From assembly GCA_024195585.1 (NCBI GenBank), contig SWBL01000228.1:1-64000 (forward strand): a DNA stretch of 64,000 bases. Direction: 5' to 3'. A model generated the notes under the pieces. It did not search any database. It was not told the origin of the DNA and saw only the letters and a program-made list of their open reading frames with translations. This document shows positions 22,101 to 33,995 of this stretch, in pieces. Source of the stretch: Aureobasidium sp. EXF-3400. Taxonomy: Eukaryota; Ascomycota; Dothideomycetes; Dothideales; Saccotheciaceae. Numbering within the stretch: position 1 is the stretch's first letter; every line of letters starts with the position of its first letter. The position numbers and the translations under genes are program-made.

Positions 22101-23979
22101 GGCTGACTCAACTGTGCCCTGGGAAGTTCCAACAACAGCCTCTTTGGCGCCAGAGATCTTATCAGCAACTTGCTGCTTGGCGCGAGCAGCGGCAGCGGGT
22201 GCGTACTTTGTGTTGAAGTCATCGGAAGAATCTCTGGCGTCGAGCTTCCATTGGGAAACACTCTTGAGCCTGGTCAGTTCTTTGGCAGCGCCTTCGGCAG
22301 CAGCCATAGCCCTGTCCTCAATCGACTGAGCGCCCTTCTTGGCTTCGGTGAGCTGTTTGGAGGTGGCAAGAGCAGCAACCTCATCGCGGCCCTTACTGGA
22401 TGCCTTCTTGAGGTCGTTGTACTTAGTCCAGTCTCTGTGGGTGATGGCAGCATTGGAAGCCCAGCGTCTGCCAATCTCCTGCAGACGGAGGTCGCGAATG
22501 TTGTCGATAGTCTCAAGGGTAGAGTTGGCAGCAGCCTCGATAAGACGGGTGATATCCTTGTCGAAGGTCTGCTTCCAGTCACGAACGTTTTGAGCTTTCT
22601 GCTTGATAGTCTGACCAGCCTTCTTGACTTCCTTGTTGATAGAGTCTTGAGCAGATGAGATATCAGATTCGGAAGGCTCTTCGGGAAGATGTTCGATGAC
22701 AGTTTCAACTCTTGCCTTGAGGCTTCTGAAAGCCGACGAAGAACTCTCTTCCAATTGGATGATCAAAGCTTCACCAACACCGTTGGTTTGGGTCTCGACC
22801 TGGCGATCACAGATTTCCTGGATACGCTCACGGAGGTGATCGAGTCCCTCACGTACGGCGATGGAGACATGCTCTTCCCAAACCTTCAGATCCTGAGAGA
22901 ATTGCTCGGCAGCGCTAGGTTCTTCTTCAGTAGAAGCCATGGAAGGCGAGGCAGCAACGACGCTGGATGCCTTTGTCATGATGGACTCGATGACGGAACT
23001 GGCGCTTGAGACCACGGCTGTGGGCGAGCTGGCGACAACAGTAGAGGAAGTAGATGCAACCGACGATGCGGAAGAAGACGATGATGAGGAAGAAGAAGCG
23101 GAACTCTCAGCAGATTCGACGGCGGCTTCAATCTTCTTCTCATCGCGGTAGCGACCAAGTCTCTGACTAATCTTGAAAATTTGAGGCTCGACGTTCTCTC
23201 CATAGAGGACCTGGATTCTAGGCCAGATCTGACGGCGAACAAAAGTGAAAGTCAAGTCAGTACCCCAACGAGCGTAGGGCAGAGCGGTGTTGACAGAGAA
23301 GCGATGGGCGTGGCCGTAGAACTTCTTTGCGTAAGGGGCAGTGTGCTTGTAGGCAGGTAGCAGTTCGAGTTCGTAGAAGTCAGCGGCCGAGGCTCTGACG
23401 TTGGTGTAGTAAGGCGACACGGCGTCTTGGACCTTCTGAACGTGAGGGCCCAGGGTGGAGTCGTACTGCTTCAGGGCGTGCTTACGAGCGACCTGCAACT
23501 GAGGACGGACGGATCGCTGCCACTCCTTGGTCGCATACTTCTGAACTTGAGCGGCACGAGGAGCGCCATGCTTTTGAGCAAAGGCAGCAGCAGGGACGTA
23601 GGCCTGTTCCTTGACGCGGTCAAAGTAGGGCTGAGCTTGTTGAACGTATGGGGCGGCATAGGTGTTGTAGTAGGGTTGGATGTGAGGAATGGCGTAGTCT
23701 CTCAGCTGGAAGTAGGGCTCGCAAACATTGGGCGAGTCATTCGTAAGTTGTTTGGGCGATGACGGGCAGCGGAAGACGATTGTCAGGAGCGAATACCATA
23801 TGGACAATCTGTAGCAGAGTTAGCAATCGACGAGTGAAGCAAGCAGCGAGTGCAAGCGCATACCTCAGAGCTATGTTGATCAGTCGCGAGAAGAAACCTC
23901 GTCTCTTGATCTGGCGCCCTCGTGTTGAGGATGATGTCGAGATGGAGCCGTTCGGCGCCTTCTCGTTTCGGATGGCCAT
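19191..23979 (-). CDS. 1577-aa membrane-anchored Ser/Ala-rich repeat protein, function unknown
   Basis: Two exons (23979-23864 and 23808-19191). Residues 1-38 are basic and polar. A hydrophobic stretch across the splice (IALRLSIWYSLLTIVF) is a probable single membrane helix. A conserved-looking segment of about 200 residues follows, with Pro/Tyr-punctuated amphipathic units such as YAIPHIQPYYNTYAAPYVQQ and KKFYGHAHRFSVNTALPYA. A Ser-rich spacer and a coiled-coil-like part (about residues 330-560) come next. The remaining 1000 residues are Ala/Ser-rich helical repeats punctuated about 18 times by a motif close to (V/I)YGT..G..ES. The repeats look like amphipathic surface-binding helices of the apolipoprotein or perilipin kind, but I do not recognise the family. 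The C-terminus has no GPI signal. Strong Ser/Ala bias leaves long open shadow frames here. Confidence 0.75.
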
Positions 23980-24663
23980 GGTGACAAAGGACGAATATTT
24001 AGACCTGCATAGAGCTTGTTCAAGAAAGCAGTGCAGCGTGTGCGGACAGGCTTTAGATGACAGACGGGGAAGCTTGTCTTGATACAAAGTTATTGTGCTT
24101 GTCAGGAGAGAGTGACGAGAAACCGGGCAGCTTGTGCTTGAACCTTGCTTCTGCGGCTGCTCCTTCCTGCTCGCGTGCGCCGCAGCAGAATGACATCAAT
24201 TCAGCCACTGCGAAACCCTGATATCCACTCCTGATATTTATACCACCCGCCATTGTGCAATCAATGGTCACTGTTGGCTACTTATATGCATTCCGCATGC
24301 AGGTATTAGGAAACTATGCACCGCGCAAGGATCAAGCTAAAGGTCTACGTTGAGCCATAGAGCTGCTGTTATGAAGAGATCAATCCAGCAGGTAGAAACA
24401 AAGACGGGGGAGCAGTCTTGCCGATCCGCAGTCTTGGCTTTTCACGTGCTTCCGAATCCACCTCGATGCCATTTGAGGTCGTTGTTGCTACCATTTTATC
24501 TTGTCGTGTACAAATGTACCTGTCTACCTAACTTCCAGGAGAGTCTCGTCCGCTATTCAACAGCTTCGGTCTGCTTGTCTTAGATGTCGCTTTGATCAAC
24601 ACTCCCGCCTGGACGGCCTTTCCCCAAAGCCACTCGCTTCCTCCTTGACGCCATCACCGCAAT
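23980..24663. other. divergent intergenic region
   Basis: About 680 bp form the shared upstream region of the repeat protein (minus) and the Doa10 gene (plus). Short frames are present but none is convincing. No clear TATA box or operator could be assigned. Confidence 0.45.
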
Positions 24664-27600
24664 ATGTCGACCACAGACCCCGCGTCCCCGCCCGACATCA
24701 TGAACGATCCGCAATTCGACCCTGCTGAAGGCAGCGACAAGTCGCCTACCGAGGGCGACACCTGCAGGATATGTCGCAGCGAGGCTTCCGCTACAGAGCC
24801 GCTCTTCTACCCCTGCAAGTGCAGTGGCAGTATCAAGTTCGTCCACCAGGACTGCCTGATGGAGTGGCTATCGCATTCCAATAAGAAACACTGCGAGCTC
24901 TGTAAAACGCCCTTTCGCTTCACAAAGCTTTACGATTCGCACATGCCCCAAACTCTCCCGCTGCCCATCTTCGCAAAACGAGCTTGTCTGCACATCTTGA
25001 AATACTTGTCAACCTGGGCTCGTGCTGCCACTGTTGGCCTTGTCTGGCTCGTTGTACTTCCATGGTGTATCCGTTGGTCGTGGAGGGGCCTCTTCTGGAT
25101 CTTGGATGCAGGTTGGGCGAGAGACCCTTGGCTGGCTAAGATGGCCTATGCTGCCCAACAACATAATAGTTCGACCCCTGTCAGCGATGCTGTTGTCGAG
25201 AAAGAGCCTTTTGGCCTAAGTCTGGGCAAGTTCCTAGTGAACTCCCTGTTCTACCCTCTGAAGCCGCTGGGTCAACCGGCCATCTACTCTTCTTCAAACA
25301 TACAATCCGAAGCCGCGTTCGCACCGCTCCACTCTAGTTTGTTGTCTGATGTCAAGGCTGTAAATAATTTGACTTCTCACGTCTGGCTCAATCGCTTTAT
25401 CCTCGACGTACTTGAGGGCGACATAATTACCATCAATGTCGTAGTCGCTTTCATTCTCATCTTCCTGATTCGGGAATGGGTCGTTCAACAGCAGCCCATC
25501 ATCAACGCTGCTGCCCATATCCGCGACGCAGAGATACAACTGGATGTTGCCGAACGAGCCGCTCAACGCCTGCAGGATCTCGAGGCTGCTGCATTGGAAG
25601 ACGAGACCCTAAGACCTAATGTAGAGCGTTACCGACATATTTTTGAGCAGCCCATGTCTGAGAGCGAAGCTTCCGAATATGACGAAACACAGTTCATCGG
25701 ATGGTACGCTATGGAAACCCTTATGGATAACGCCGGAGTTCCTTACGATTTCGAAGGCGAGGATCATGAGCAGTTCATGGAAGCATTTGAAGAATCTAGC
25801 GAGGAACTATTCGCACAGCTCAAACTCGCTGAAGACTCTGGCATATCTCGCGCTGACATTGCCAAGAACATTTGGGCTATTCTGGACAATCTCGACCCTA
25901 CCGAGAAGGATCTCTGGCGTGAAATCTTGCTCAGAGAGGGTGAGATCAAGTACATGTTGTTGAGCAATCTTCCCGATGACAAGGTTGCATTGTCCGATGA
26001 TGAGTACCCCGAAGCAGGCCCTGCGTCTCGTGAATCTGATATGGAGAGTGGTATGGATGGAGACGATGAAGATGAACCAAGAAGACGACCAGTAATGCCT
26101 CCGAGAGACGCATCATCACATGCACAGAGGGTCATACAGTCGCTCGAAGAACCCTCAAGTGACCATGAAAGCGGCGACCGTAACAACATGGAACACGATG
26201 GTGACAGCAGCAACGGAAGTTGGCAGTCAATTGCGACTTCTTCCAATCAAGAATCATCAGACCCTACAAGGATACCACATTCTCTCCTGTCTGACACGGA
26301 CCATCGCGAAGGAAATCGAGCGGCGACTGCTGCCAATACAACAATGGACCAGCAACCCCAAGAGTCTCATCCTGCAGCTCCTTTCGTGGAGTCAAACGAG
26401 AGTTCGGCAAATGAGGACCCAGGCAGTCCACAAGAAGAGATCATCTTTTCGATCTACGAGGAGCCGGCAGCAGCGAGTCCCGCCGAAGAACATCCCTCAC
26501 CACAACAAGACAACGTCCCCCGGACAACACCGCTGGTTGAACCGCGCAAAGGCCCAATTTCTAGGTTGTTTGATTGGTTTTGGGCTGACATCGTGGTCGA
26601 AGAGGACTTGAACGACCCTCTGCCTGGAATCTTTGATGAAGAGATCGTTCGCGACGAAGCAGAAGAACCGCCTTTCGTCCATGTCCATGGTGGTGAGCAT
26701 GACCATGATTTCGAAAATGCACAGGACCCCGAGGTTCTCCAAGCCGCAGCCGATGCCGGCTTGGATGCGGAAGCCATCGAAGATGCTGAAGATCTTGAGG
26801 GCGTCCTCGAGTTGATTGGTATGCAAGGTCCCTTGGCTGGTTTGGCCCAGACAGCCGTGTTCTGTGGGTTCCTTATCACAGCCACCCTCTGGATTGCCAT
26901 TGGCTTACCATACTTCTTCGGAAAGATCGCACTGCTTTTCCTTGGTGATCCGATCACGTCATTGATCATGACCCCTCTACGCGCTATTTCCATGTTTGCC
27001 GATGCGATTGTCGATATTACCGTCTATGTTGGTGGTGCAGCTACATACTTTGGTGCTCAGATTCTGACGCAACTACTCACTCTTGTACTTGGTTCTATCC
27101 TCCAGAAGGTCGGCTTGGGGTATGTGAACTCCTTGGCAACCCGCGCTCACCAAGCAGCGAATGGGGCTGGTGCTCGTCTGGCTGAACTGTTCGACGGCGA
27201 TGGTCCACTAGAGCTTGGACCATTGGTGAAGTCCAACGAGGCGCATCAATCGCTTCTGAACCTGAAAGCGGAAGCTGGCCAGGTGTTGAAGTTTTTTGCC
27301 AAATGTGTATCTGGCATCTTGTATCATGTGCAGCACTCAACAACGCTGGAAGTGCATAAGACTATCACTGAAGGAGCTGCAAGAGTATTGCAGCAGACAG
27401 CGACGAGCTACGCCTGGATTCGCACAATTCTGGCAGATGGCTTGTCGGAAGCTGTAAAGAATGGCACCTTCACCTTCACAGTCAAGCATGATGGTGGTTC
27501 TTTGGATCCTTCTCTGGCTATCTGGACCAATGAAGACCGTTGCCTGACCGTTTTAGCTGGATATGTCTTGCTCGCTGTGATCGGGACCATGTACCTACTT

Positions 27601-29547
27601 CGCAAAGAATCACTTTTCAGCTCGCCAACCCTACAGACGGTGGAGAAGAGCTTCACGGATGTCCTCAAGCAAGCTGGCGGAGTATTCAAGGTCATCTTGA
27701 TTATCAGCATCGAAATGCTCGCGTTTCCACTTTACTGCGGCATGCTCCTCGACTCTGCTTTACTTCCCCTCTTTGAAAATGCATCGTTCGCTTCGAGACT
27801 TGCATTTGCCAGCAGATCGCCATGGCTGTTTGTATTCTTGCATTGGTTCATCGGCACTTGCTATATGTTCCATTTTGCTTTGTTCGTGTCCATGTGCCGA
27901 AGAATTCTGCGCAGCGGGGTTCTCTACTTCATCAGAGATCCTGATGATCCAACTTTTCACCCTGTTCGCGATGTCCTTGAGCGCAGTGTCACCACTCAAC
28001 TCCGCAAGATCGCGTTCAGTGGAGCTATCTATGGTGGATTAGTTATTGTTTGCCTTGGCGGTGCTATCTGGGGGACTTCACGATTTGGAGTGTTCCCTAT
28101 TCGATGGGCTAGACCAGAGGCGGACCTGGAGTTCCCCATCGACTTCTTGGGATACAATCTCCTCGCACCCGTGGTGGCCACCTACCTGTTTCCTTCCAAA
28201 GGAATGGAGACGATCTTTGGCAGATGGCTCAAGCTTTGCGCACGTTCACTGCGTCTTTCTCAATTCCTCTTCGGTGACCGACGCAAGATTGAAGAGGGTC
28301 GTCTGGATGGAGAGTCGTGGATCAGCAAACTCAACCCCTGGAAGGACCAGCGAGCTATCATAAAATCCGAAAACTTTGTCAAGGACGGAAAGTACGTCCG
28401 AGCACCCGCGACCGATCAGGTTAGAATCCCTCGGGGCGATACTGTGTTCCTGGAGGTCAGCGAGACGGATCAACGAGTAGACGGTACAAACACCAGCAAT
28501 GGTATTCATGGCCGACAGCCTGAAAACTTTGTTCAAGTCTACATTCCGCCACATTTCCGCGTACGCATTCTCACCTTCGTCGCGCTTCTATGGATGTTTG
28601 CAATCGCCATGGGCTTGGGAGTCACTGTTATTCCCATGCTGTTCGGACGTCTGATCATGTCAGTCCTTGTTCCTCAACGGATTGCGCTCAACGATCTGTA
28701 CAACTTCGCTGTCGGCATTACAGCCTTGGGCGTGGTGCTCCAATCTCTGTTCAATGGACGAGAGGCAGTCAAGAGTATCAAGCACACAACCTCTAGACAG
28801 AATTTGGCTGCTGTTAGTGCCAACGTCAAGAAGCAGACCTGGCGTTTGTTGCGAAGCGCTTACGTGTATGGATTTGCTGTCGTGATTGTTCCGACTCTTT
28901 TCGCCCTTGTCTTGGAGCTTTACCTCATTCTGCCTCTTCGAACTTACATGGGCCCAGCAGCTACAACTCAAAAGAGCGGCAATGTCCTTTCAGATCACAT
29001 GCCTGGAGCTCAAGTCACCCTGGCCAACACAACGCTCACAAACTTTGCAGAGTCGCAGGTCGCGCAGCTGGCAGTGGCATCGCATACTTTCCACATCCTC
29101 CAAGATTGGACACTCGGATTCATCTATGGAAGAGTAGTATTACGTCTGCTGCTCCTGTCGCGTAATTCCCGACCAGCCGCAGCGATGCGAGCAATCACCC
29201 GCGACGGGTTCACCAATCCCAACGTCAAGTTGGCCACACGCGCATTTGTGTTGCCAACACTACTGCTGTTCTCAATCGTCCTGATCTGCCCTCCCCTCAT
29301 CGCATCGTTCCTGGATGTCTCCAATCTAATATCTGCCAGTGTCCGTACCAAGGTTTACCGCTACAGCTATCCGATATGCGCCAGTCAAGCACTAGGCTTA
29401 TGGTGTACGTGGGAGTTGAGCGAGGGATTGCATCGCTGGAGAGGTAGCATCAAGGATGAAGTATATCTTATCGGAGAGCGACTCCACAACTTGGGAGAAA
29501 GAAAGCCACCAGAGGGCAGTAAAAGCGTTGTTCGCAAACACAGCTAG
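24664..29547 (+). CDS. SSM4: Doa10/Ssm4 (MARCH6-type) ER E3 ubiquitin ligase
   Basis: One uninterrupted frame of 1627 aa. The N-terminal RING-CH finger has the order C34-C37-C51-C53-H61-C64-C77-C80, the C4HC3 arrangement of MARCH-type ligases, with CRICRSEASATEPLFYPCKC and FVHQDCLMEWL. After it come many hydrophobic segments spread along the chain (for example near residues 115-160, 250-270, 725-790, 960-980, 1000-1100, 1300-1350, 1395-1430 and 1510-1540), consistent with the roughly 14 membrane helices of this family. An acidic Ser-rich cytosolic region lies at about 430-640. The enzyme ubiquitinates misfolded and short-lived proteins at the ER and inner nuclear membrane (ERAD-C). The first ATG fits; another Met occurs at residue 13. 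Confidence 0.95.
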   Translation: MSTTDPASPPDIMNDPQFDPAEGSDKSPTEGDTCRICRSEASATEPLFYPCKCSGSIKFVHQDCLMEWLSHSNKKHCELCKTPFRFTKLYDSHMPQTLPLPIFAKRACLHILKYLSTWARAATVGLVWLVVLPWCIRWSWRGLFWILDAGWARDPWLAKMAYAAQQHNSSTPVSDAVVEKEPFGLSLGKFLVNSLFYPLKPLGQPAIYSSSNIQSEAAFAPLHSSLLSDVKAVNNLTSHVWLNRFILDVLEGDIITINVVVAFILIFLIREWVVQQQPIINAAAHIRDAEIQLDVAERAAQRLQDLEAAALEDETLRPNVERYRHIFEQPMSESEASEYDETQFIGWYAMETLMDNAGVPYDFEGEDHEQFMEAFEESSEELFAQLKLAEDSGISRADIAKNIWAILDNLDPTEKDLWREILLREGEIKYMLLSNLPDDKVALSDDEYPEAGPASRESDMESGMDGDDEDEPRRRPVMPPRDASSHAQRVIQSLEEPSSDHESGDRNNMEHDGDSSNGSWQSIATSSNQESSDPTRIPHSLLSDTDHREGNRAATAANTTMDQQPQESHPAAPFVESNESSANEDPGSPQEEIIFSIYEEPAAASPAEEHPSPQQDNVPRTTPLVEPRKGPISRLFDWFWADIVVEEDLNDPLPGIFDEEIVRDEAEEPPFVHVHGGEHDHDFENAQDPEVLQAAADAGLDAEAIEDAEDLEGVLELIGMQGPLAGLAQTAVFCGFLITATLWIAIGLPYFFGKIALLFLGDPITSLIMTPLRAISMFADAIVDITVYVGGAATYFGAQILTQLLTLVLGSILQKVGLGYVNSLATRAHQAANGAGARLAELFDGDGPLELGPLVKSNEAHQSLLNLKAEAGQVLKFFAKCVSGILYHVQHSTTLEVHKTITEGAARVLQQTATSYAWIRTILADGLSEAVKNGTFTFTVKHDGGSLDPSLAIWTNEDRCLTVLAGYVLLAVIGTMYLLRKESLFSSPTLQTVEKSFTDVLKQAGGVFKVILIISIEMLAFPLYCGMLLDSALLPLFENASFASRLAFASRSPWLFVFLHWFIGTCYMFHFALFVSMCRRILRSGVLYFIRDPDDPTFHPVRDVLERSVTTQLRKIAFSGAIYGGLVIVCLGGAIWGTSRFGVFPIRWARPEADLEFPIDFLGYNLLAPVVATYLFPSKGMETIFGRWLKLCARSLRLSQFLFGDRRKIEEGRLDGESWISKLNPWKDQRAIIKSENFVKDGKYVRAPATDQVRIPRGDTVFLEVSETDQRVDGTNTSNGIHGRQPENFVQVYIPPHFRVRILTFVALLWMFAIAMGLGVTVIPMLFGRLIMSVLVPQRIALNDLYNFAVGITALGVVLQSLFNGREAVKSIKHTTSRQNLAAVSANVKKQTWRLLRSAYVYGFAVVIVPTLFALVLELYLILPLRTYMGPAATTQKSGNVLSDHMPGAQVTLANTTLTNFAESQVAQLAVASHTFHILQDWTLGFIYGRVVLRLLLLSRNSRPAAAMRAITRDGFTNPNVKLATRAFVLPTLLLFSIVLICPPLIASFLDVSNLISASVRTKVYRYSYPICASQALGLWCTWELSEGLHRWRGSIKDEVYLIGERLHNLGERKPPEGSKSVVRKHS

Positions 29548-29707
29548 CTGGCTTTTGAGGTAGTATGACAGGGCCATGGGTATCATAATAATGAAGAGAC
29601 AAACATGGCAACATTCTTTGACGTAATATTTTTGTACAAAATCCTGAGACCAACCAAGGCCAAACGCCGCCCTATGCATAAATATACAGAAAGTGATAAA
29701 AGATGGT

Positions 29708-30381
29708 CTAGAAACCGGGAGGGTTGACACGTTGAGAGACTCTGGTCCACTTGGGCAGCTCTGGGAGAAAGATGGTCAGTAAGGTTGGTATGTTCGGAAG
29801 GTGTTATAGGCGGCGACTTACTGTGGATACCCTTTCTGTACTTCTTCTCCTTGCGGTCGAACATTGTGTATTTGTCTCTTGGCAGCATTTCGGCCTCGGT
29901 GGGCATCTCGGCCTTCCATCGCTCGATCAACTTGATAGTTCCCATCTTCCTAGCCTGGTCGCCGGTCATGGTGACAGTGCCCATGGGCAAGCTACCACTC
30001 AGGATCTCACCCTGCCTCGGGCCTCTGCCATGTCGGCGGTCGTTGAGAGGAGTGTTGACCTCTGCGTTCATCAAGCGCTGTCCCTGGGCGGTTTGGGCGA
30101 GCTCCTCGGTAGTGGCCTGGGTGGCACCAATTCCCTTTGTGGCAGTAGTGGCGGGTTGTGTCTGGACCTGTCTTTGGAGAGCGCTATCTAGAACCGAGAC
30201 AATGTTGTCGACACGACGCAGGCGACGGCGTTGGCGCAGCTTCTGCGGTGCTGAAAGTCGCCATGGGATTTTCCTGCAGTCGCGTGTCAGTGGTGTTGGC
30301 TTGCGCTGGTGACCGAGGACAAGGCACGTACCAGAGCAGACCTCCTGATAGAGCTGAGGTGGGTTTGAATGCGCCGAACAT
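29708..30381 (-). CDS. MRPL31: mitochondrial large-subunit ribosomal protein mL60 (MRPL31)
   Basis: Three exons (30381-30332, 30273-29822, 29760-29708) give 184 aa. The fungal mitoribosomal protein begins MFGAFKPTSALSGGLLWKIP and continues PWRLSAPQKLRQRRRLRRVD, a very basic RNA-binding N-terminus. It ends with the family signature DKYTMFDRKEKKYRKGIHK and LPKWTRVSQRVNPPGF. The first exon is only 50 nt and the last 53 nt, and both joins restore conserved residues. The middle carries a low-complexity Gln/Thr/Ala insertion. It is head to head with the TRAPPC2 gene (228 bp between starts). Confidence 0.92.
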
Positions 30382-30609
30382 GGTTGCTTGTGACGGATGC
30401 TATGCGCTTGCCCGCAATCTTCAAAAGATTCGCTGTCGTCGCTGACGCTTCGGTGGTGCCAAGATATTTCCCCGACCGGTCGTGACTTGCAGTCCACCAC
30501 CGAGCAGGAGTCGTTTCCAAGCGCTGCTCCTTTAGGAGTCCTGCCGCATCTTCATCGACTATCAAATTCCGTACAATCACGCTTTCTCGCCCAACTTACG
30601 GAATACACA

Positions 30610-31206
30610 ATGTCATACTACTTCACAATCATCGGTACAAGAGACAACCCCCTCTTCGAACATGAATTCGGCACTTCCAAGGCTGGCGGAGACGGCATTG
30701 CCCGTTTCCGCCATGAGGCCAGACACATGAACCAGTTCATCGTCCACAGCAGTCTCGACATTGTCGAAGAAGTACAGTGGGGAAACAATGGACTGTATGT
30801 TTTTCCAGTCTTCTGATCCATTATCTAATCCCAACTGACATATCCCTGAAAAAGCTATCTCAAACACATTGACCGCTTTCAAAACAATCACATCCACTGC
30901 TTCATTACTGGCGGAAATGTCAAATTCATGCTACTCATGAACCCAGACCCTTCCTCTACTACCTACTCTACTTACCCGGCTGCTGCACCACAAAGACAAC
31001 ATCCTTCTATCCCCGCTAGGCAGAGCACATTACTTGCCAATAATCCGACCAGTGCTCAGACCGAGGAAGCTGTGAGGCAATTCATGACCGATGTCTACGA
31101 GGCCTGGATCAAGTGCATCATGAACCCCTTCTATACTGTCAACGCTCCAGTCAGTAGTCCGGTATTCAGAAGCCGTGTGGCAGCTGCTGCAAAGAAATGT
31201 CTTTGA
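30610..31206 (+). CDS. TRS20: TRAPP subunit 2 (sedlin / Trs20)
   Basis: Two exons (30610-30794 and 30855-31206) give 178 aa. The longin-like core reads MSYYFTIIGTRDNPLFEHEF, HMNQFIVHSSLDIVEEVQW, then LYLKHIDRFQNNHIHCFITG and VRQFMTDVYEAWIKCIMNPF. This subunit is part of the TRAPP tethering complexes that act as Rab GEFs in ER-to-Golgi traffic and autophagy. An insertion of about 35 residues, rich in Pro, Ser and Thr, separates NVKFMLLMNP from the last helices and makes the protein longer than the usual 140 aa. The chain ends in a conserved-type AAAKKCL. Confidence 0.95.
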
Positions 31207-33995
31207 GCCACACAGACAATCGACATTCAACCCTGTGGGCTCGATATCTGTATATTGAAGCTGTCTGGGTTTCAATGTCAAGACTCCGACCAAACACACG
31301 ATATTGAGCGTCCTGCCGTCCGTGGCTCACGTCGTACTGAGAGGGTGCATGGCGATCGAGACAAGTCAGTATCAATTGCACGATGTGCTCCTACGCCAGT
31401 GCCAGCGTCACGTGCTGAGGCTTGAATTTCTGGCGACAGGGCGACCCTGGCCTAAACTTCCTCTATCGGTCGTAGGGAGATACACGGCCGCGCAAGCTCA
31501 GGACGGACAGCAGAGAGTGCATTCATGCTTACAATAAGTCGTTGTAAGATATGGAGAGCCTCTGTCAAAGTATAAGACCATGATTCATCGAAATGTGGCT
31601 AGTATCAGAGACACGCCAATCTCACAGCTGTTGGTGCCTGAGACTGCCACCACATATCTTGGCCTTTGTCTACACTGTTGCAATCACAACCGTTCGGCAT
31701 TGAGACGATCGACGAACACCAATATAGCACTCGGTTCAATCATGAAGGATTATCTGATATCGACCACCGAACACGGTTCGTTGCACTCAGCTCGAACCAG
31801 GAGAAACCTCGAGCCACCAACCCACCAGGTCAGGCAAGAAGTTGTAACGAAAAACATCTCTATCTCTGCGTACCGAATGCTCTTGTCCCTCAATTCAGTT
31901 ACTTAATTCCCGCAACGCAATCGTCTCCACTCAATGTCTAATTGCCTAGCTAGCGGGTGGGTCTTGCCTGCGTGTTTTTTTGTCACTGTATTTGAGCAAT
32001 TGAGTCGGGAATAGCATTGCACATGACCAACGGCCTGTGTAACTCAAGTTCTTTCTTTGCACGTGAGGACCATCAGAAGCTCCGCAACAATCACAGAACT
32101 TGGCTTCTGGATATAACTTACTCCTCAGTGCCACGACATGAAGCCTGTGTGCTCCCCACTATTTCAACTTCAAAACGAATCGATAGCGTTCTCGGTCGAT
32201 CCGCTGCCTCGGGGTCGCCGGAGGATGTTTACACTTGACCGTCTAGGCGAGACATGAGCGAGCTCAGGCGTCATCGCTGTTAAGCCGGGACTCAATCGAC
32301 TACATCGACATCGATTTCGATGTACATTGTGCTGTGGTCTTATGCCTAGAGAGCAACGCTGAGGAGACAGTACATCTCTTGCTCAAGCATCTGAACACGA
32401 TGGTTTCTGCTTTCTTCATGTGACCATCAAGCAGCAGGAGACCAGTTCTTGGCTCAATAAGACAGTCCAGGCAAGTGGCGCCGCCGCGCCTACCGTGTAT
32501 TCTCTATAAGGTATCATGGCACGAAATAGGCGTCACCGTATTGGCCCCTCACTACTGCAGATCTCCATAGCTTCCTTCGTGCAGCCACATGCAAACGGTA
32601 TGTGAGAGTCGAGTCAGTGAGTCGGGAGTCGGCCGAGGAAAGCCGACCAATGCGAGGGCCATGGGACAGCTGTCAACGTGTCGCGTACGGCTAGCGCCCG
32701 TTTTGCTGGAGGAGTCGGACAACGTCTGGCCGAGCCGTGGCCCGTGGAGGATCTCAACCTCACACCACCACATCTAACACAACTCATCTTGCCATAACGA
32801 TCCTCGTTATATCACAGCGATCTGGAAATCGGAATTGTCTTGGTAAACAGCCACAATGACGAGCATCGTGTCTGCCGAATGGACCTGCATATCATGATTA
32901 TCATCGGACCAGATAGCTGGGACTGACGTAGCATTATAATGACAACAAGCGATAGCACACATTGCTGGAACTGCCCGACTATACGATGACCCCAGAGTGT
33001 CACAATACACTTCAGCCGACACAACCTTCATGAGGTTATTAGTCAACACGGACTTCATGACAATTCCGCTAGACACCCCGCACATTGCACGCCTACTAAA
33101 CATCCCCTCGTGTATAGCACAACGAAGCGCAGGGTGGAGGCTCCAAGACCGCCACAACTGCCACAAGAGGCCAAGTGAGAAACACCCCGTTTGAAGATCC
33201 CTATGCTCATTCTCCTAAACGCCTCCACTGCCGGAACTATGTCCATAATTCACGCCATATTATCACCTATCTAGGAACAGGGTCTGCTGTCATAACGGCG
33301 ATCAGGGTTCACTTCGATACCGATCGACCTCTTTGATACTGAGCTTGGAGATCTTGCCAAAGCACCTGTCACCCCGCTCTAAACTCACTGTGCCTATCCC
33401 GTCGATAGTACACTTTGAGTGATATTTCCGACGGCAAAGTGCAGTCCCCTGGATACCGTGTCCGAGGTGGCCAAGAAGCCAGCTTGACCATTGGCTCTGG
33501 CATAGATGGTCGAAGATCCAATCTAAGACCCGGCCTTGTTGTCGTTTCTTGGAGAGCGGATCCTGAACAACGTCTCTAGGGATGGTGATCATTCCTTCCA
33601 CCAATCCGTCTCTCCCTATTGTTCGTCCAGTGCGGTCACCGCCAATCTCCCCCAGAGGTCTCATCCTAATAACGGTGATATGACCCAATTGGTACATTGC
33701 GTGTCGCTGCTTGTCGTTGCCAACTCCACAACACACCTGTAGAAGGGAACTCCTGTGTGAAACAGTCTAATGAAAGAGTCGATAGTTACAACGAGACAAC
33801 GCAGATCAATCATGAACGACGATGATGAAGTCTGGAAATTGGACCACAACATGGCGACTCTACGAGAAGAGGTGGGTATATCAAGACAGATGGCTCCCAC
33901 CGAGTCCTCCATTCTAATCAACAAGCGACTCATCTCTTCTACCACTTTGAACATCTTCCTTCCTCATACATCTTTCTCTAAGTTCGACCAGCAAG
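31207..33995. other. 2.8-kb gene-poor stretch
   Basis: No gene could be supported. The longest frame is 144 codons on the minus strand (33302-33736), without recognisable domains. A 28-codon ORF beginning at 32517 follows a TATAAGG and runs into a donor-like GTATGTGAG, but has no further support. I found no tRNA, transposon terminal repeats or transposase remnants by eye. Confidence 0.45.

Noticed and set aside
33302..33736. 144-codon minus-strand frame in the gene-poor stretch
   Set aside because: No domain, poor start context and no splice partners; could be chance.
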